From positions 496,001 to 560,000 of the forward strand of contig NZ_FQZT01000001.1 of the NCBI RefSeq assembly GCF_900142125.1: a DNA stretch of 64,000 nt, in the 5' to 3' direction. The DNA is from Malonomonas rubra DSM 5091. GTDB taxonomy: Bacteria > Desulfobacterota > Desulfuromonadia > Desulfuromonadales > Geopsychrobacteraceae. The position numbers were made by a program, and so were the translations under genes. This document shows, in pieces, positions 1-9,031 of this stretch; within the stretch, counting starts at the first letter, position 1, and the number at the start of each line of letters is the position of its first letter. Under the pieces are notes generated by a model, which was given only the letters and a program-made list of their open reading frames with translations, searched no databases and was not told the origin of the DNA.

Positions 1-1488
1 ATCATACTCACGCTCAGTTTTATAAACTTCCCCGCCAACAGTCCATTCCGTATCGAGGAAATATGGATCAGTCACACCTAAAGAAAAAGTATTAGAGCTC
101 CCACTTAAGGCGGCTGAAAGCCTCAATTTCAAGCCCAGGCCAAGAAAGTTATCCTGGGTGATGGAACCCTGAGCAATGAAGCTATCAACTGAAGAATATC
201 CAGCACCGATCGAGAAAGTTCCGGTCGGTTTTTCTTTGACATCGACATTCAGAACCGCTTGATTTTCAGCGCTGCCGGGGGCCTTGGTCACGTTGACCTC
301 ATCGAAATAACCGAGGTTACGGACGCGGCGGTTTGCCTCCTTGATTTTGCTGGCGCTGTAGGTCTCTCCTTCGACGATCGGCACCTCACGCCGTACCACC
401 TTGTCCCGGGTGCGGGTGTTGCCGCGCACATTGACTCGCTCGATGTAGATCTTCTCTCCCTGCTCGATATCGAACATCAGATCGATGGTCAGAGACTGCT
501 TGTCCTTGTTGCTCAGCGGCGCAACGTTGACGTTGGCGTACCCTTCCTCAGCGTAGATATCTGTCAAAAGCTCGATGCTGCGATGCAGTTCGGAACGATT
601 GAAAACATCGCCATTCCCCAGGCTGATATTCTCCAACAACTCCTCTTCCGATTTCAGCAAATCCCCCTTGACGCCTAGAGTACCAACTTTGTACTGATCT
701 CCCTCGTCGACTTCAATCTCAATCAAGAAATAGCGATCTTTATCGATCAGCGACACCTTCGGCTGACGAACCTTGATGTCCATATAGCCTTTATCTTTAT
801 AAGCCGCCTTGATCCGCTCGACATCCAATTCCAACGCATCCGGATTGTAAGCACCACGATCGGTCAACCAGGAAAGCCACCAGCGTTCCCGGTTTTCCAT
901 AACATCTTTAAGATCATCGGCTTCGATAACTGTGTTACCGCTGAAACGAATTTCATCAATCAGAACTTTGTCGCCCTCGACAATATTGAAAACCAGGACC
1001 GCCTCGTTCCGTTCGTCGGTTTCCAGTTCCGCCTTAATATTTGCCGCATGATAGCCATCTTCAGCATAAGCGTTTTTTAGCGCGACAATACTTTCTCGCA
1101 CCTTGGCCTGGCTGTACATTGCCGGAACAGGCTGAACCACTCGCGAACGCAGCGTTTCTTCGGTAATCTCGTCTCGACCATCGAACCGGATGGTGCGCAC
1201 CAATGGCAGCTCACTGACAACGAAAGTAAGGACCTTCGCCCCTTGCACTTCGGTTAAGCGTGCAGAGATGTCCTCAAACCGTCCGAGAGAGAAGAGGTTA
1301 GCCATTGCAGCATCGATATCTTCCATTGAAACCTGATCGCCTGGCCGAATCGGTGTTGCCGCCAGAATGGTCGACGTTTCGATCCGGAGATTTCCCTCGA
1401 TTTCAACGGCAGAGACCTTGAAATCCTCCGCTGCGGCGATTGTTGACAACAGCACCAGGCAGAAAGTTATCAGTAGTTTTTTGAACAT
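1..1488 (-). CDS. bamA: Outer membrane assembly factor BamA (3' part beyond left edge)
   Basis: BamA is the Omp85 protein that folds beta-barrel proteins into the outer membrane. The frame is open to the left edge, so only the first 496 residues are visible. They show a signal peptide (about 1-20, ending IAAAED), five POTRA repeats (about 21-420) and the first barrel strands, including NFLGLG, typical of this family's barrel start. The ATG at 1488 is preferred over an in-frame ATG at 1494: the GAGGG motif lies 7-8 bases before 1488 but touches 1494. It is last of the lysS-lolC-lolD-bamA run and has its own promoter in the gap after lolD. Identity is firm; the barrel cannot be judged. Confidence 0.95.
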   Translation of the reverse strand, partial: MFKKLLITFCLVLLSTIAAAEDFKVSAVEIEGNLRIETSTILAATPIRPGDQVSMEDIDAAMANLFSLGRFEDISARLTEVQGAKVLTFVVSELPLVRTIRFDGRDEITEETLRSRVVQPVPAMYSQAKVRESIVALKNAYAEDGYHAANIKAELETDERNEAVLVFNIVEGDKVLIDEIRFSGNTVIEADDLKDVMENRERWWLSWLTDRGAYNPDALELDVERIKAAYKDKGYMDIKVRQPKVSLIDKDRYFLIEIEVDEGDQYKVGTLGVKGDLLKSEEELLENISLGNGDVFNRSELHRSIELLTDIYAEEGYANVNVAPLSNKDKQSLTIDLMFDIEQGEKIYIERVNVRGNTRTRDKVVRREVPIVEGETYSASKIKEANRRVRNLGYFDEVNVTKAPGSAENQAVLNVDVKEKPTGTFSIGAGYSSVDSFIAQGSITQDNFLGLGLKLRLSAALSGSSNTFSLGVTDPYFLDTEWTVGGEVYKTEREYD

Positions 1489-1522
1489 CAACATCCCTCA
1501 GTTATGAGAAAACCAAATGGCG

Positions 1523-1551
1523 ATTATAAAAAAACGTCATTATGAGTTCAA
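1523..1551 (-). promoter_or_regulatory. Sigma-70 promoter of bamA
   Basis: On the minus strand a TTGAAC box (1546-1551) and a perfect TATAAT box (1523-1528) are 17 bases apart, putting the transcript start near 1516, about 28 bases before the bamA ATG. It lies between lolD and bamA, so bamA can be made independently of the upstream genes. Confidence 0.6.
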
Positions 1552-1593
1552 CCGGAATTCCCGAGTCGGCCGGTTCGTAAATCCATTGTGAAA

Positions 1594-2286
1594 TCAGTTA
1601 AGCTGATCATCGACCAAACGGCCATCTTCCATACGCAATATGCGATCGAGGCTGGCGGCAAGCTCCCGGTTGTGGGTGACAATGAGCATCGTTAACCCGC
1701 GAGTTCGATGCATGCGGTTGAGAAGTTGCAAAATTTCATCGGATGTTCCACTGTCGAGATTGCCAGTCGGCTCATCGGCCAACAAAATTTGTGGCTGTCG
1801 TACCAGGGCACGAGCGATGGCAACGCGTTGCTGTTCGCCACCGGAAAGCGCCCCCGGCTTGTGGTTCAAGCGCTGCTCAAGTCCTACTTCACCCAACAAC
1901 TCTGTCGCTTTCTCTGCGGCCTCCGTCCGACCAACACCACCAATCAGAAGGGGCATCATTACATTTTCCAGCGCAGTAAATTCCGGCAACAGCTGATGAA
2001 ACTGAAAAACAAAGCCGACAGTACGATTACGAAATTCGTCCAGCGCAACCCCACGCAACGCGAAGATATCTTCGCCGGAAAAACGAACTTCACCGTCACT
2101 CGGCCGATCCAGCCCCCCGAGGATATGCATCAAAGTAGTCTTCCCGGCTCCTGAGGTTCCAACAACGGCGACCCGCTCACCGGCGGAAATCTGCGCGTCA
2201 ACCTGGCGCAGCACATGAATTTCCCCACCAGGGGTAGAAAAACGCTTCTGCAGATTACAGATTTCGATCAACGCCGGGCTACTCAT
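1594..2286 (-). CDS. lolD: Lipoprotein-releasing ABC transporter ATPase LolD
   Basis: ATPase of the inner-membrane LolCDE complex, which extracts outer-membrane lipoproteins and hands them to LolA. In 230 residues all ABC motifs are visible: Walker A GTSGAGKT (43-50), Q-loop near 95, signature LSGGEQQ (147-153), Walker B ILLADE (167-172) and the switch His in IVTHN (about 205). Length and the GLDRPSDGEV segment after Walker A fit the LolD/MacB-ATPase group. It overlaps the end of the permease gene upstream by 8 bases, which implies translational coupling. FtsE and MacB belong to the same superfamily, but the permease next door and bamA behind it favour LolD. Confidence 0.93.
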   Translation of the reverse strand: MSSPALIEICNLQKRFSTPGGEIHVLRQVDAQISAGERVAVVGTSGAGKTTLMHILGGLDRPSDGEVRFSGEDIFALRGVALDEFRNRTVGFVFQFHQLLPEFTALENVMMPLLIGGVGRTEAAEKATELLGEVGLEQRLNHKPGALSGGEQQRVAIARALVRQPQILLADEPTGNLDSGTSDEILQLLNRMHRTRGLTMLIVTHNRELAASLDRILRMEDGRLVDDQLN

Positions 2287-3529
2287 AGCGCAACGCCTCA
2301 GCCGGATCGAGGCGTGATGCCCGCCACGCCGGATAAATCGTTGCCAGCAGCGAGATAGACATTGCCATCACCATCACGGCAACCACATCGGTCAGCACGA
2401 TGTCCGAAGGAAAGTGCTCCATACCGTAAACCCTTTGGTCGAAAATACGGATCTGGAATGTGCGTTCGAGAAACTTGATGATCGCATCAGCGTAATGCGC
2501 CAGAAAGACGCCGAGTGCCGTACCCAGCCCGGTGCCGACAGTACCGATGATAAAACCTTCCAGCACGAAAATTTTCATGATGCTACGCGCGTTCGCCCCC
2601 ATCGCCCGCAAAATAGCGATGTCACGACTTTTCTCCATCACCACCATGATCAGCGTCGTCGCGATATTGAATGCCGCTACCAGCACGATGATGCCGAGAA
2701 CGATGAAAAGGCCCAGTTTCTCCAGCTTCAATGCAGAGAGAAAAGAGCCGTACAAACTTTGCCAGGGGCGAACCAGGTAGGGAAACGTGTAAGCCTCGGC
2801 AAGCTCTGCGGCAACCTGTGGTGCCTGATCAAAGCGCTCGACTTCCAATTCAACACCACTGACTTCACCGACCGAGTCGAAAAACTTCTGCGCGACCGGC
2901 AGCGGAATATAGGCATAAAAACTGTCGACCAGGCTACTCTGCTTTTCGAAGATTCCCGCCACACGGAAGGGTTTCATTTTCGGCACCATGCCGAACGGGG
3001 TGATACTGAACATCGGCGGGATGACATTGATCGAATCACCAACCGAAACACCGATACTGGTCGCGGTATCGATGCCGATGATGATCCCCGGTCGATCAAG
3101 CTCTTCATCGAAAAAGCTCTCGACCAGAGGACGCCCGTCAGCTGTCAGCAGATCCTGAGCGAAGACTTTATGCCGCGCACCAACCCCTTTGATACTGACC
3201 GCAGCAACGTTTCCCTGCGACAGCAGCATCGCTTCTTTCGAAACGAACGGCGTTGCCGACACCACATGCTCAACCTGCTCGGCCGCAGCGACAATTTCGT
3301 CCGGGTTGGACAGCCCTTCACCGTAACGTTGCACCAGAACATGAGGAACATTGCCGAGAATTTGCTGACGGACACCATCGGTAAAACCGGTCATGACCGC
3401 CAGCACTAAGATCAATGCAGCAACGCCGAGAGTGACCCCGGCGATGGAGATAAATGAGATGACCGAGATAAAGGTCTGCTTCCGCTTTGCCCGCAGGTAG
3501 CGGAGGCTGATAAACCACTCGTACGCCAT
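2279..3529 (-). CDS. lolC: Lipoprotein-releasing ABC transporter permease LolC/LolE
   Basis: Inner-membrane permease of the lipoprotein export machine. The 416 residues show one N-terminal membrane helix (about 22-48), a large periplasmic MacB-like domain (about 50-240) and three C-terminal helices (about 270-295, 320-345, 380-400) carrying the FtsX-type fold; the segment KSRDIAILRAMGA is diagnostic of this family. Only one permease gene is present, so the complex is probably a homodimer, as in many bacteria outside the gammaproteobacteria; LolC versus LolE cannot be told apart. It starts 22 bases after lysS ends and overlaps lolD. Confidence 0.9.
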   Translation of the reverse strand: MAYEWFISLRYLRAKRKQTFISVISFISIAGVTLGVAALILVLAVMTGFTDGVRQQILGNVPHVLVQRYGEGLSNPDEIVAAAEQVEHVVSATPFVSKEAMLLSQGNVAAVSIKGVGARHKVFAQDLLTADGRPLVESFFDEELDRPGIIIGIDTATSIGVSVGDSINVIPPMFSITPFGMVPKMKPFRVAGIFEKQSSLVDSFYAYIPLPVAQKFFDSVGEVSGVELEVERFDQAPQVAAELAEAYTFPYLVRPWQSLYGSFLSALKLEKLGLFIVLGIIVLVAAFNIATTLIMVVMEKSRDIAILRAMGANARSIMKIFVLEGFIIGTVGTGLGTALGVFLAHYADAIIKFLERTFQIRIFDQRVYGMEHFPSDIVLTDVVAVMVMAMSISLLATIYPAWRASRLDPAEALRYE

Positions 3530-3551
3530 TAAGTATCCGTTTCGGCCGGCG

Positions 3552-5036
3552 TTAACCGGCTTCCGGTCGTAGTTGCGGAAACAGGATGACGTCGCGGATC
3601 GACGCCGAGTTAGTCAGTAGCATCACCAGCCGGTCGATGCCGATTCCCTCGCCTGCTGTCGGCGGCAGACCGTACTCAAGGGCACGGATGTAATCTTCAT
3701 CCATCTCGTGTGCCTCTTCATCGCCGGCAGCTTTTTCCGCAAGCTGCTGGACAAAACGTTCTTTCTGATCGATCGGGTCATTCAGCTCGGAGAAGGCGTT
3801 GGCCAGTTCACGACCGACAACAAACAGCTCAAAGCGATCGACAACCTCGGGGCGCTCGTCATTTTTACGCGACAGCGGCGAAACCTCGGTCGGATATTCG
3901 GTAATGAAGGTCGGCTGCCAGAGGTTCGGCTCAACCACTTCATCAAAGATCTCCGTCAGCAGCTTGCCGTGACCGATCTGACCTTCGATTTCGATGCCGA
4001 CCGATTTGGCGAAGTTAAGGGCCTGTTGATGATCTTCGAGAACGGTCATCTCAACCTTGCCGTACTTAACGATCGATTCCTTCAGAGTCAGGCGATCCCA
4101 TGGTGGCGTCAGGTCGACCTCTTTATCACCGTAAGGAATCACCAACCCACCGCAAACCTTATCGGCGACATGACAGATCAGCTCTTCAGTGAAATCCATC
4201 AGATCGTGATAGGTGGCGTAAGCACGGTAGAACTCCATCATGGTGAATTCCGGGTTGTGCTGAATCGAGATCCCCTCGTTACGGAAGTTTCTGTTGATCT
4301 CAAAGACCCGGTCGAAACCGCCAACCACCAGGCGCTTGAGATAAAGCTCCGGAGCAATACGCAGGAACAGGTCCATTTTCAGGGTATTGTGATGCGTCAC
4401 AAAAGGCTTGGCAGTTGCGCCACCGGCCACCGGATGCATCATCGGCGTTTCCACTTCAAGATAGTCGTTATCGATCATGAAACTACGGATCAGGCTGACA
4501 ATCTCGCTTCGCTTGCGGAAGGTTTCCCGTACATCGAGATTGGTGATCAGGTCGAGGTAACGCTGACGATAACGGGTCTCAACATCGGTCAGACCGTGCC
4601 ACTTCTCCGGCAGCGGCAGCAGAGACTTTGTCAACAGGCGGATCTCACTGGCACGTAGCGACAGTTCATCAGTTTTGGTCCGAAAGGGAGTCCCGCAAAC
4701 ACCGATGATATCACCGATATCAAACTTCTTGAATTGCTCGAACGCCTCCTCACCAACCTGGTTTTTCGCCACGTAAACCTGCAATCGACCACCGACATCC
4801 TGCAATTGCAGGAACGCAGCTTTGCCGAAATCACGACGTGCCATCACCCGGCCACCAATACGATATTCCTGCTCGCACTCTTCCAGCTTTTCTTTGTCGT
4901 CTGCTGCGTGCATATCGACAATCTGTGCGGTGGTGTGAGTTACTTTAAAATCGTTGGCGAAAGGATTGAGGCTGGACTCACGAAATGTATCAATTTTTGC
5001 CCGGCGTTGTTGCAATAATTCGTTCAGTTCTTCCAT
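3552..5036 (-). CDS. lysS: Lysyl-tRNA synthetase, class II
   Basis: Charges tRNA-Lys with lysine in the cytoplasm. The 494-residue product has the N-terminal OB-fold anticodon-binding domain (about 60-150) and the class II core with motif 2 ([20 protein letters not shown]) and motif 3 ([11 protein letters not shown] near the C-terminus). The ATG at 5036 (MEELNELL) is chosen because a TGAGGA ribosome site precedes it; the open frame extends 14 codons further, but those residues look like untranslated leader. It heads the lysS-lolC-lolD run, an arrangement common in Desulfuromonadales. Nothing is missing from the core. Confidence 0.96.
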   Translation of the reverse strand: MEELNELLQQRRAKIDTFRESSLNPFANDFKVTHTTAQIVDMHAADDKEKLEECEQEYRIGGRVMARRDFGKAAFLQLQDVGGRLQVYVAKNQVGEEAFEQFKKFDIGDIIGVCGTPFRTKTDELSLRASEIRLLTKSLLPLPEKWHGLTDVETRYRQRYLDLITNLDVRETFRKRSEIVSLIRSFMIDNDYLEVETPMMHPVAGGATAKPFVTHHNTLKMDLFLRIAPELYLKRLVVGGFDRVFEINRNFRNEGISIQHNPEFTMMEFYRAYATYHDLMDFTEELICHVADKVCGGLVIPYGDKEVDLTPPWDRLTLKESIVKYGKVEMTVLEDHQQALNFAKSVGIEIEGQIGHGKLLTEIFDEVVEPNLWQPTFITEYPTEVSPLSRKNDERPEVVDRFELFVVGRELANAFSELNDPIDQKERFVQQLAEKAAGDEEAHEMDEDYIRALEYGLPPTAGEGIGIDRLVMLLTNSASIRDVILFPQLRPEAG

Positions 5037-5074
5037 ATTTACAATCCTCAAAAAGGTCAAATTTTTTGCTGCGC

Positions 5075-5104
5075 ACAATACCCCTTGGCGGCTTGTTTCG
5101 TCAA
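5075..5104 (-). promoter_or_regulatory. Candidate promoter of lysS
   Basis: Minus strand TTGACG (5099-5104) and TATTGT (5075-5080) are separated by 18 bases, about 40 bases upstream of the lysS ATG. No terminator is visible between the thioesterase stop (5178) and this site, so read-through from upstream is also possible. Confidence 0.4.
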
Positions 5105-5177
5105 GGAGAAAGCCCGGTTTTTACGGAACAGACATACTGGCAGGACAATGATTTGCGAAACAGTCAGGTCGGCAAAC

Positions 5178-5588
5178 TTAAGCCGCCATAGATTCGGTGA
5201 TTTTCTGTTTGAATTCTTCAGGAATCCGACAAGGTTTGCGTTTAGCGTAATCGAAGCAGACGATTGGTGTCTCTCCTTCGGCCGTTACTGCTCCACAACG
5301 CTCAATCCGGTATTCCAGCAGAAAGCTGGAACGCTTCAGATCTTTGCAGCGCACAGCGACCTGAAGCTCATCATGCAAGAACATCTCATTGCGGTAGTAG
5401 ACATGAGCCTCCGGCATGATGATACCGCAGCCTCCGAGGTCGAGTTCACTGTAGGGGCCGAGGCTGGCGAAAAAAGCGATGCGCGCATCCTGGAAAATGT
5501 TCAGCACCGCCGAATTGGCAACATGGCCACCATAGTTAATATCGGCAACACCGACACGATAGGGAAAGACAAAAGGAAACTGTTCCAT
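5178..5588 (-). CDS. Acyl-CoA thioesterase, 4HBT / hotdog fold (YbgC/FadM type)
   Basis: A 136-residue single-domain hotdog protein. The N-terminal PYRVGVADINYGGHVANSA matches the 4-hydroxybenzoyl-CoA thioesterase pattern in which the Asp and the NYGGH segment line the active site; members cleave acyl-CoA or acyl-ACP thioesters. The substrate cannot be read from the sequence. The ATG at 5588 is chosen because it follows the response-regulator stop by 8 bases; a longer frame from 5645 would overlap that gene by 49 bases and lacks family similarity. It is the last gene of the long minus-strand run. Confidence 0.8.
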   Translation of the reverse strand: MEQFPFVFPYRVGVADINYGGHVANSAVLNIFQDARIAFFASLGPYSELDLGGCGIIMPEAHVYYRNEMFLHDELQVAVRCKDLKRSSFLLEYRIERCGAVTAEGETPIVCFDYAKRKPCRIPEEFKQKITESMAA

Positions 5589-5596
5589 TTTACCGC

Positions 5597-6223
5597 TCAG
5601 TTCTTCCTGTTTTTCAAAACATGCTCTTCTTTGCAGGTATCGCAAATACCATGGCTGAAACGGGCATCGGTATTACTTTCGATATACTCTTCCAGCCGCT
5701 GCCAGCTATCCTGATCGTTGCGGATACTCTTACAGTACTGGCAGATCGGGATAATTCCTTCCAAAGTTTTGATCCGCTCCAAGGCAGCTTCCAGTTTCAG
5801 CTTCTGCACCTGCAGCAGATCGCGCTGAGCCTTGACCAAGTCTGCCTTCTTCTTCATCTCCAGATGGTTCGCCACCCGCATGCTAAGCAGAACCAGATTG
5901 ACCGGCTTGGTCAAATAATCGATTCCACCGGCTTCCAATCCCTGAATTTCATTCTTAAGATCATCCGCCGCGGTCAGAAAAATAACCGGAAGATCGCTGA
6001 ACTGGGGGTCACTTTTGATTTCCCAGCAGGCTTCATAGCCATCCTTATTTGGCATCATCACATCCATCAGGATCAGGTCTGGTTCTTCTTCGCGACATTT
6101 GCGTACAGCTTCATTACCGTCCTGGGCTATGATAACGTCATAATCCGTTTTCAGCGTTTCTGTAACCATCTGCAGAGTAGTGTACTCATCATCAACAATC
6201 AGAAGACGACTTCTTTTGTCCAC
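5597..6223 (-). CDS. Response regulator with coiled coil and CXXC...CXXC tail
   Basis: A 208-residue receiver protein. Residues 1-120 form a REC domain with acidic pocket D11/D12, phospho-acceptor D54 (LILMDVMMP) and K106. A coiled coil (about 121-155) joins it to a short tail with C161-X2-C164 and C194-X2-C197 around GIIPICQYCKSIR and FSHGICDTC. This tail recurs at the end of many Desulfuromonadales response regulators and PAS proteins; it probably binds a metal or is redox-active, but its role is not established. No histidine kinase is adjacent, so it is an orphan. It lies between mutM (80-base gap) and the thioesterase (8-base gap). Confidence 0.85.
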   Translation of the reverse strand: MDKRSRLLIVDDEYTTLQMVTETLKTDYDVIIAQDGNEAVRKCREEEPDLILMDVMMPNKDGYEACWEIKSDPQFSDLPVIFLTAADDLKNEIQGLEAGGIDYLTKPVNLVLLSMRVANHLEMKKKADLVKAQRDLLQVQKLKLEAALERIKTLEGIIPICQYCKSIRNDQDSWQRLEEYIESNTDARFSHGICDTCKEEHVLKNRKN

Positions 6224-6302
6224 TTCGTCTCTCCATTAATCAAACAATGTCAGGGCGTTAGCGAAACGACGAATAGTTATTAAGTATAGCCTAAGAAATT
6301 GT

Positions 6303-7115
6303 TTATTTCTGGCAATTGCGACAAAAACACGTCGACCGCTGCCCCAGCTTGACGCTGCTGATCGGCTGGCCGCATTGTGGGCATGGCTCCCCGTCCCGAC
6401 CGTAAACCTGTAATTGCTGAGCGAAATAGCCAGGCTTGCCATCCGCCTGCTTGAAGTCCGCAATAGTGGTTCCACCAGCGGCGATTGCCTCTGTCAGGAT
6501 CTCCTTGATTGCAGCAGACAGTTTTTGATAGCGCGCACGGCTGACTTTACCGGCTGCTGTCTGGGGTCGGATACCGGCCCGAAACAAAGATTCACTAGCA
6601 TAGATATTTCCAACCCCAACCACCAGTTTCTGATCCATGATAAAAGGCTTGATTGCTGTTTTGCGCTGCCTCGATGCCTGCCACAAATATTCGCCATCGA
6701 ACCCAGCGGAAAGCGGCTCGGGCCCCAGCTTTACCAGAAGTGGATGCGCTTTCGGCTCATTACACCAGAGCAGTGCTCCGAACTTGCGCGGATCGTTGAA
6801 CCGCAGACAGCTACCGTTGGTGAAAATCAGGTCGACATGATCATGCTTGTTTTCGGTGCTGTCGGCAGCGATCACACGCAGGCTGCCCGACATACCAAGG
6901 TGAAGAATCAGCGCCCCGGCATTGCAATGCAGCAAAAGATACTTGGCGCGGCGTTCAACTTTTCGGATGGTTTGCCCAGGCAGAGACACGCATAAACTGC
7001 GGTCGAGTGGCCAGCGCAGTTTGTCGGTGCGCAACACCAACTCGGCAATCTGACAATCGGTGATCAGCGGGGCAATACCACGACAGGTGGTTTCTACTTC
7101 TGGAAGTTCAGGCAT
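6303..7115 (-). CDS. mutM: Formamidopyrimidine-DNA glycosylase MutM
   Basis: Removes oxidised purines such as 8-oxoguanine and nicks the DNA (beta,delta-lyase). The 270-residue product begins PELPEVET, where Pro2 is the nucleophile and Glu3 the acid, and ends in the H2TH/zinc-finger part: C245-X2-C248 and C265-X2-C268, with the GQRST loop between them carrying the conserved Arg. All catalytic and zinc residues are present. It starts 6 bases after the small upstream gene stops, so it is probably co-transcribed with the peptide transporter genes. Confidence 0.96.
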   Translation of the reverse strand: MPELPEVETTCRGIAPLITDCQIAELVLRTDKLRWPLDRSLCVSLPGQTIRKVERRAKYLLLHCNAGALILHLGMSGSLRVIAADSTENKHDHVDLIFTNGSCLRFNDPRKFGALLWCNEPKAHPLLVKLGPEPLSAGFDGEYLWQASRQRKTAIKPFIMDQKLVVGVGNIYASESLFRAGIRPQTAAGKVSRARYQKLSAAIKEILTEAIAAGGTTIADFKQADGKPGYFAQQLQVYGRDGEPCPQCGQPISSVKLGQRSTCFCRNCQK

Positions 7116-7121
7116 AACAGA

Positions 7122-7529
7122 TCAGTAGCGGATTTTTTCAGTAACCCGATCGAAATGCTCGAAATCGATCTGATCGGGCGGACCCGAATAATCCTCGGCT
7201 CCCAGTTTCTGCGCAGAGTGGTAGCGCCAACCACCCTCCGTATCGACCAGCAGTGCCAGTTCGTAAAAAAACTGGCTGTAACCGTCGACAGAAAGTTCTA
7301 TCACCAACAGATGTTCCTGCTGTCTATCATCCAGTTCGCGACAGCTCAGCACCTGCCAGTTCTTCACCTGAATCGCGCTCAGATTTGCTTTGGCGAAGCG
7401 AACATATTCGCCCCGACTGGAAAACTGCTGAATGAAAGGGGATTCTTGGTGGTAAGTCGCGTATACGGTAGCAAAATCACCATCAGCCAAAGCAGCGAAA
7501 CGTCTCTCCAGCAACACGTCCGCCGTCAT
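7122..7529 (-). CDS. Small NTF2-like protein, function unknown
   Basis: A 135-residue soluble protein with no signal peptide. The N-terminal pattern RRFAALADGDFATVYATYH and the alternating strands after it resemble NTF2/SnoaL-fold proteins such as the YchJ group, but the Cys-rich SEC-C ends of YchJ are absent and I do not recognise a specific family. Its start overlaps the oppC stop by 4 bases (ATGA) and mutM follows after 6 bases, so it is translationally tied to both. No catalytic motif was seen. Confidence 0.7.
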   Translation of the reverse strand: MTADVLLERRFAALADGDFATVYATYHQESPFIQQFSSRGEYVRFAKANLSAIQVKNWQVLSCRELDDRQQEHLLVIELSVDGYSQFFYELALLVDTEGGWRYHSAQKLGAEDYSGPPDQIDFEHFDRVTEKIRY

Positions 7530-8383
7530 TCTTTCAACCTCGGATCGAGCGCGTCACGGATGCCCTCACCAAGCAGATTGTACCCGAGCACGGTGATCAG
7601 AATCGCCAGCCCAGGAAAAACCGACAGCCACCAGGCGCTCCCCAAAGTCTGCTTGCCAACGATCAACATGTTGCCCCAGGACGGTGTCGGCGGCTGCACG
7701 CCAATACCGAGGAACGACAATGCGCTCTCGGTCAGAATAGCCCCAGCGACACCAAGGGTGGCCGAGACCAGCACCGGAGACATGGCATTCGGCAGAATAT
7801 GGCGGAAAATTAGACGGAAATCGGAAGCACCTAAAGCCTGCGCGGCGAGGACGAAATCGCGTTGGCGCAAGCTGAGGAACTCGGCACGGATCAGACGCGC
7901 CACCCCCATCCAGCTGGTCAAGCCGATAACGATCATGATGTTCCAGATTGAGGGATCGAGAAATGCGATGACCGCCAGAATTAGGAAAAAGGTCGGGAAG
8001 CAGAGCATGATATCAACAAAGCGCATAATCAGCGAATCGATCCAGCCACCATAATAGCCAGCCAGCGAACCGAAGAAGATACCGATCAGGCAGGAAATAC
8101 CGACAGCGACGAAACCGACCAGCAGGGAGATACGTGCGCCGTACAACATCCGCACCAGCACATCCCGCCCCAGATCGTCTGTACCAAGGGGATGCGCCCA
8201 GCTCGGTGGCAACAAGCTCTGGCTGACATCGATGGCAGACGGATCGCTACTGACCAGTGATGCAATTGCGGCGAGAAGAAACATCAGCAGGACAATCACG
8301 CCACCAGCCAAGGCCATCCTGTTATGCCGCAGGCGCTGCCAGACGACATCACGTATGAATGCGCTTCTACGACTTAGCATCAA
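7526..8383 (-). CDS. oppC: Oligopeptide ABC transporter permease, OppC/DppC type
   Basis: Inner-membrane subunit of a peptide (or nickel-type) importer. The 285 residues show an N-terminal cytoplasmic stretch, a first membrane helix (about 23-45) and the five-helix permease core; the cytoplasmic loop AAQALGASDFRLIFRHILPN is the EAA motif that docks to the ATPase. It pairs with OppB at 9032-10024 and the binding protein at 10037-11668. No OppD/OppF ATPase genes occur in the run, so ATPases must be encoded elsewhere. It overlaps neighbours on both sides by 4 bases. Confidence 0.9.
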   Translation of the reverse strand: MMLSRRSAFIRDVVWQRLRHNRMALAGGVIVLLMFLLAAIASLVSSDPSAIDVSQSLLPPSWAHPLGTDDLGRDVLVRMLYGARISLLVGFVAVGISCLIGIFFGSLAGYYGGWIDSLIMRFVDIMLCFPTFFLILAVIAFLDPSIWNIMIVIGLTSWMGVARLIRAEFLSLRQRDFVLAAQALGASDFRLIFRHILPNAMSPVLVSATLGVAGAILTESALSFLGIGVQPPTPSWGNMLIVGKQTLGSAWWLSVFPGLAILITVLGYNLLGEGIRDALDPRLKE

Positions 8384-9000
8384 TCGAACTTCACCCGTTC
8401 CACATCGATGGCACTGAGCACACCTTTTTGTTTCAGAATTTCCAGCAACCGGTCGAGACGCGGATCTTCTCCCGGCAGGTCGCTGAAATCGACCATGTTT
8501 GGATCATGCGTCGCCTGCTGCCGTACCGGCTCTGAGGGCGGAGGCTGCGGTGGCTCGACCGGCAGATTATTTTCCAGCGCACTGCGGATTTCATCCTCCG
8601 AGGCCAGCACAGGCAGAATGCGGCAACCGGTAGCAAACTGCAGATCGGAAATCAATTTCTGGTTGGTCGGGTCGGTCATGGCAATGCGCAGTGTTTTTTC
8701 ATGCCCACTCTGTCGCAGCTCAATCGGCGCCACCAGCAGATGCTTAAGCTTGTCTGCAGGCAAAACACTGATAACACTGAGAGGAATTTCCAAATCCTGC
8801 AGCGAGACACGGGAAAACTTGGACTGCGACTCGAGAAACTCCATAATCGTTTCTTCCGGCAGATAGCCGAGCTTGACTATGGCGCTGCCGATACGTCCAC
8901 CCAGGTTGCGCTGCATCGACAGCGCTGATTCCAGCTGGAACTGATCGATCATACCGGCTTCAAGCAACATCTCGCCCAACCGGTTGGTTTTTAATTTCAT
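8380..9000 (-). CDS. MshEN-domain protein inside the peptide transporter operon
   Basis: A 206-residue soluble protein whose residues 5-60 carry two consecutive RLGxxL...G...L..AL..Q-like half-repeats (RLGEMLLEAGMIDQFQLESA, then GSAIVKLGYLPEETIMEFL). This is the N-terminal domain of GspE/PilB/MshE ATPases, which in MshE binds c-di-GMP. Residues 60-145 continue the GspE N-terminal fold, followed by a Pro-rich linker and a helical tail (about 175-206). The ATPase part is absent. A strong GGGGGAG ribosome site precedes the ATG. Its place between oppB (31 bases) and oppC (4-base overlap) is unexpected; it may be a c-di-GMP-responsive regulator of the transporter, which is inference. Confidence 0.8.
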   Translation of the reverse strand: MKLKTNRLGEMLLEAGMIDQFQLESALSMQRNLGGRIGSAIVKLGYLPEETIMEFLESQSKFSRVSLQDLEIPLSVISVLPADKLKHLLVAPIELRQSGHEKTLRIAMTDPTNQKLISDLQFATGCRILPVLASEDEIRSALENNLPVEPPQPPPSEPVRQQATHDPNMVDFSDLPGEDPRLDRLLEILKQKGVLSAIDVERVKFD

Positions 9001-9031
9001 AACTCCCCCTTTAAATCATACGTTAACAAAT

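Noticed and set aside
259-678. Plus-strand frame of 139 codons in the bamA region
   Set aside because: It lies entirely opposite the POTRA coding region, with no ribosome site; it is an antisense shadow.
1560-1585. AACCGG / CCGGTT hairpin after lolD as a terminator
   Set aside because: Only six base pairs with a long loop and no T tract on the minus strand.
7122-7529. Assignment of the small NTF2-like protein as YchJ
   Set aside because: The Cys-rich SEC-C motifs typical of YchJ are absent.
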